Positions 5,598-5,618 of a stretch of 5,618 bases of DNA are shown here, one piece after another. How positions within the stretch are numbered: the first letter of the stretch is position 1; each line of letters starts with the position of its first letter. The stretch lies in the NCBI GenBank assembly GCA_964500965.1, contig CAZCQZ010000065.1, positions 1 to 5,618 of the forward strand, written 5' to 3'. A program made the translations under genes and the position numbers. Below the pieces are notes generated by a model. That model had not been told where the DNA came from. It worked only from the letters and a program-made list of their open reading frames with translations, and did no database searches. The DNA is from JAISGQ01 sp964500965. GTDB lineage: Bacteria; Bacillota; Clostridia; Oscillospirales; Acutalibacteraceae.

Positions 5598-5618
5598 CCA
5601 AAGTCCCCCTTGTGTAAA
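5598..5618 (+). repeat. Left end of double-hairpin repeat cut by the window edge; inverted copy of 2493-2513
   Basis: The last 21 bases, from CCAAAGTCCCCC to the window end, are the exact reverse complement of 2493-2513, the outer end of copy 3. The rest of this copy lies outside the window. Confidence 0.8.

Overview
The window looks like chromosomal DNA from a Gram-positive gut-type Clostridia member (Bacillota), most likely of the Oscillospiraceae/Ruminococcaceae. This is inferred from the style of the surface proteins (SipW-type signal peptide, LysM, Ser/Thr-rich tail), the strong AGGAGG-type ribosome binding sites with TTG and GTG starts, the intermediate GC content, and intergenic 'CTCCCT...GAGGGAG' double-hairpin repeats. 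No marker gene fixes the species. All four genes read left to right on the + strand.

Region 1 (1-2048) is a surface-protein locus. It opens with the C-terminal 261 residues of a beta-helix-like repeat protein cut by the window edge (1-786). A 187-base gap follows, carrying a striking pair of adjacent hairpins (828-891). Next is a 327-residue secreted protein starting at TTG (974-1957), with a SipW-type signal sequence, a Cys-containing ectodomain, one LysM domain and a Ser/Thr-rich tail. A perfect bidirectional terminator hairpin closes the unit (2003-2048).

Region 2 (2049-2696) has no credible gene. It holds three copies of a small structured repeat, two direct and one inverted. One copy has its central hairpin expanded into a run of about 20-base tandem units (2286-2387).

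Region 3 (2697-5386) is a two-gene operon with a near-consensus promoter (TTGAAT, 17 bases, TGATATAAT). The first gene encodes a 609-residue type II membrane protein with Ig-like domains and a C-terminal transglutaminase-like domain with an intact Cys-His-Asp triad. Twelve bases later comes a 238-residue aspartate/glutamate racemase-family protein whose ribosome binding site overlaps the previous stop codon. A link between extracytoplasmic transglutaminase/protease-like chemistry and acidic D-amino acid supply is possible but is inference.

Region 4 (5387-5618) returns to intergenic repeats, including exact inverted copies of sequences from region 2. The two-gene operon therefore sits between nested inverted repeats. 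The most unusual material is the repeat family, whose two-hairpin architecture is kept while the stem sequences differ between copies, and the transglutaminase-racemase pairing. I found no CRISPR array, tRNA, rRNA, transposase or phage gene.
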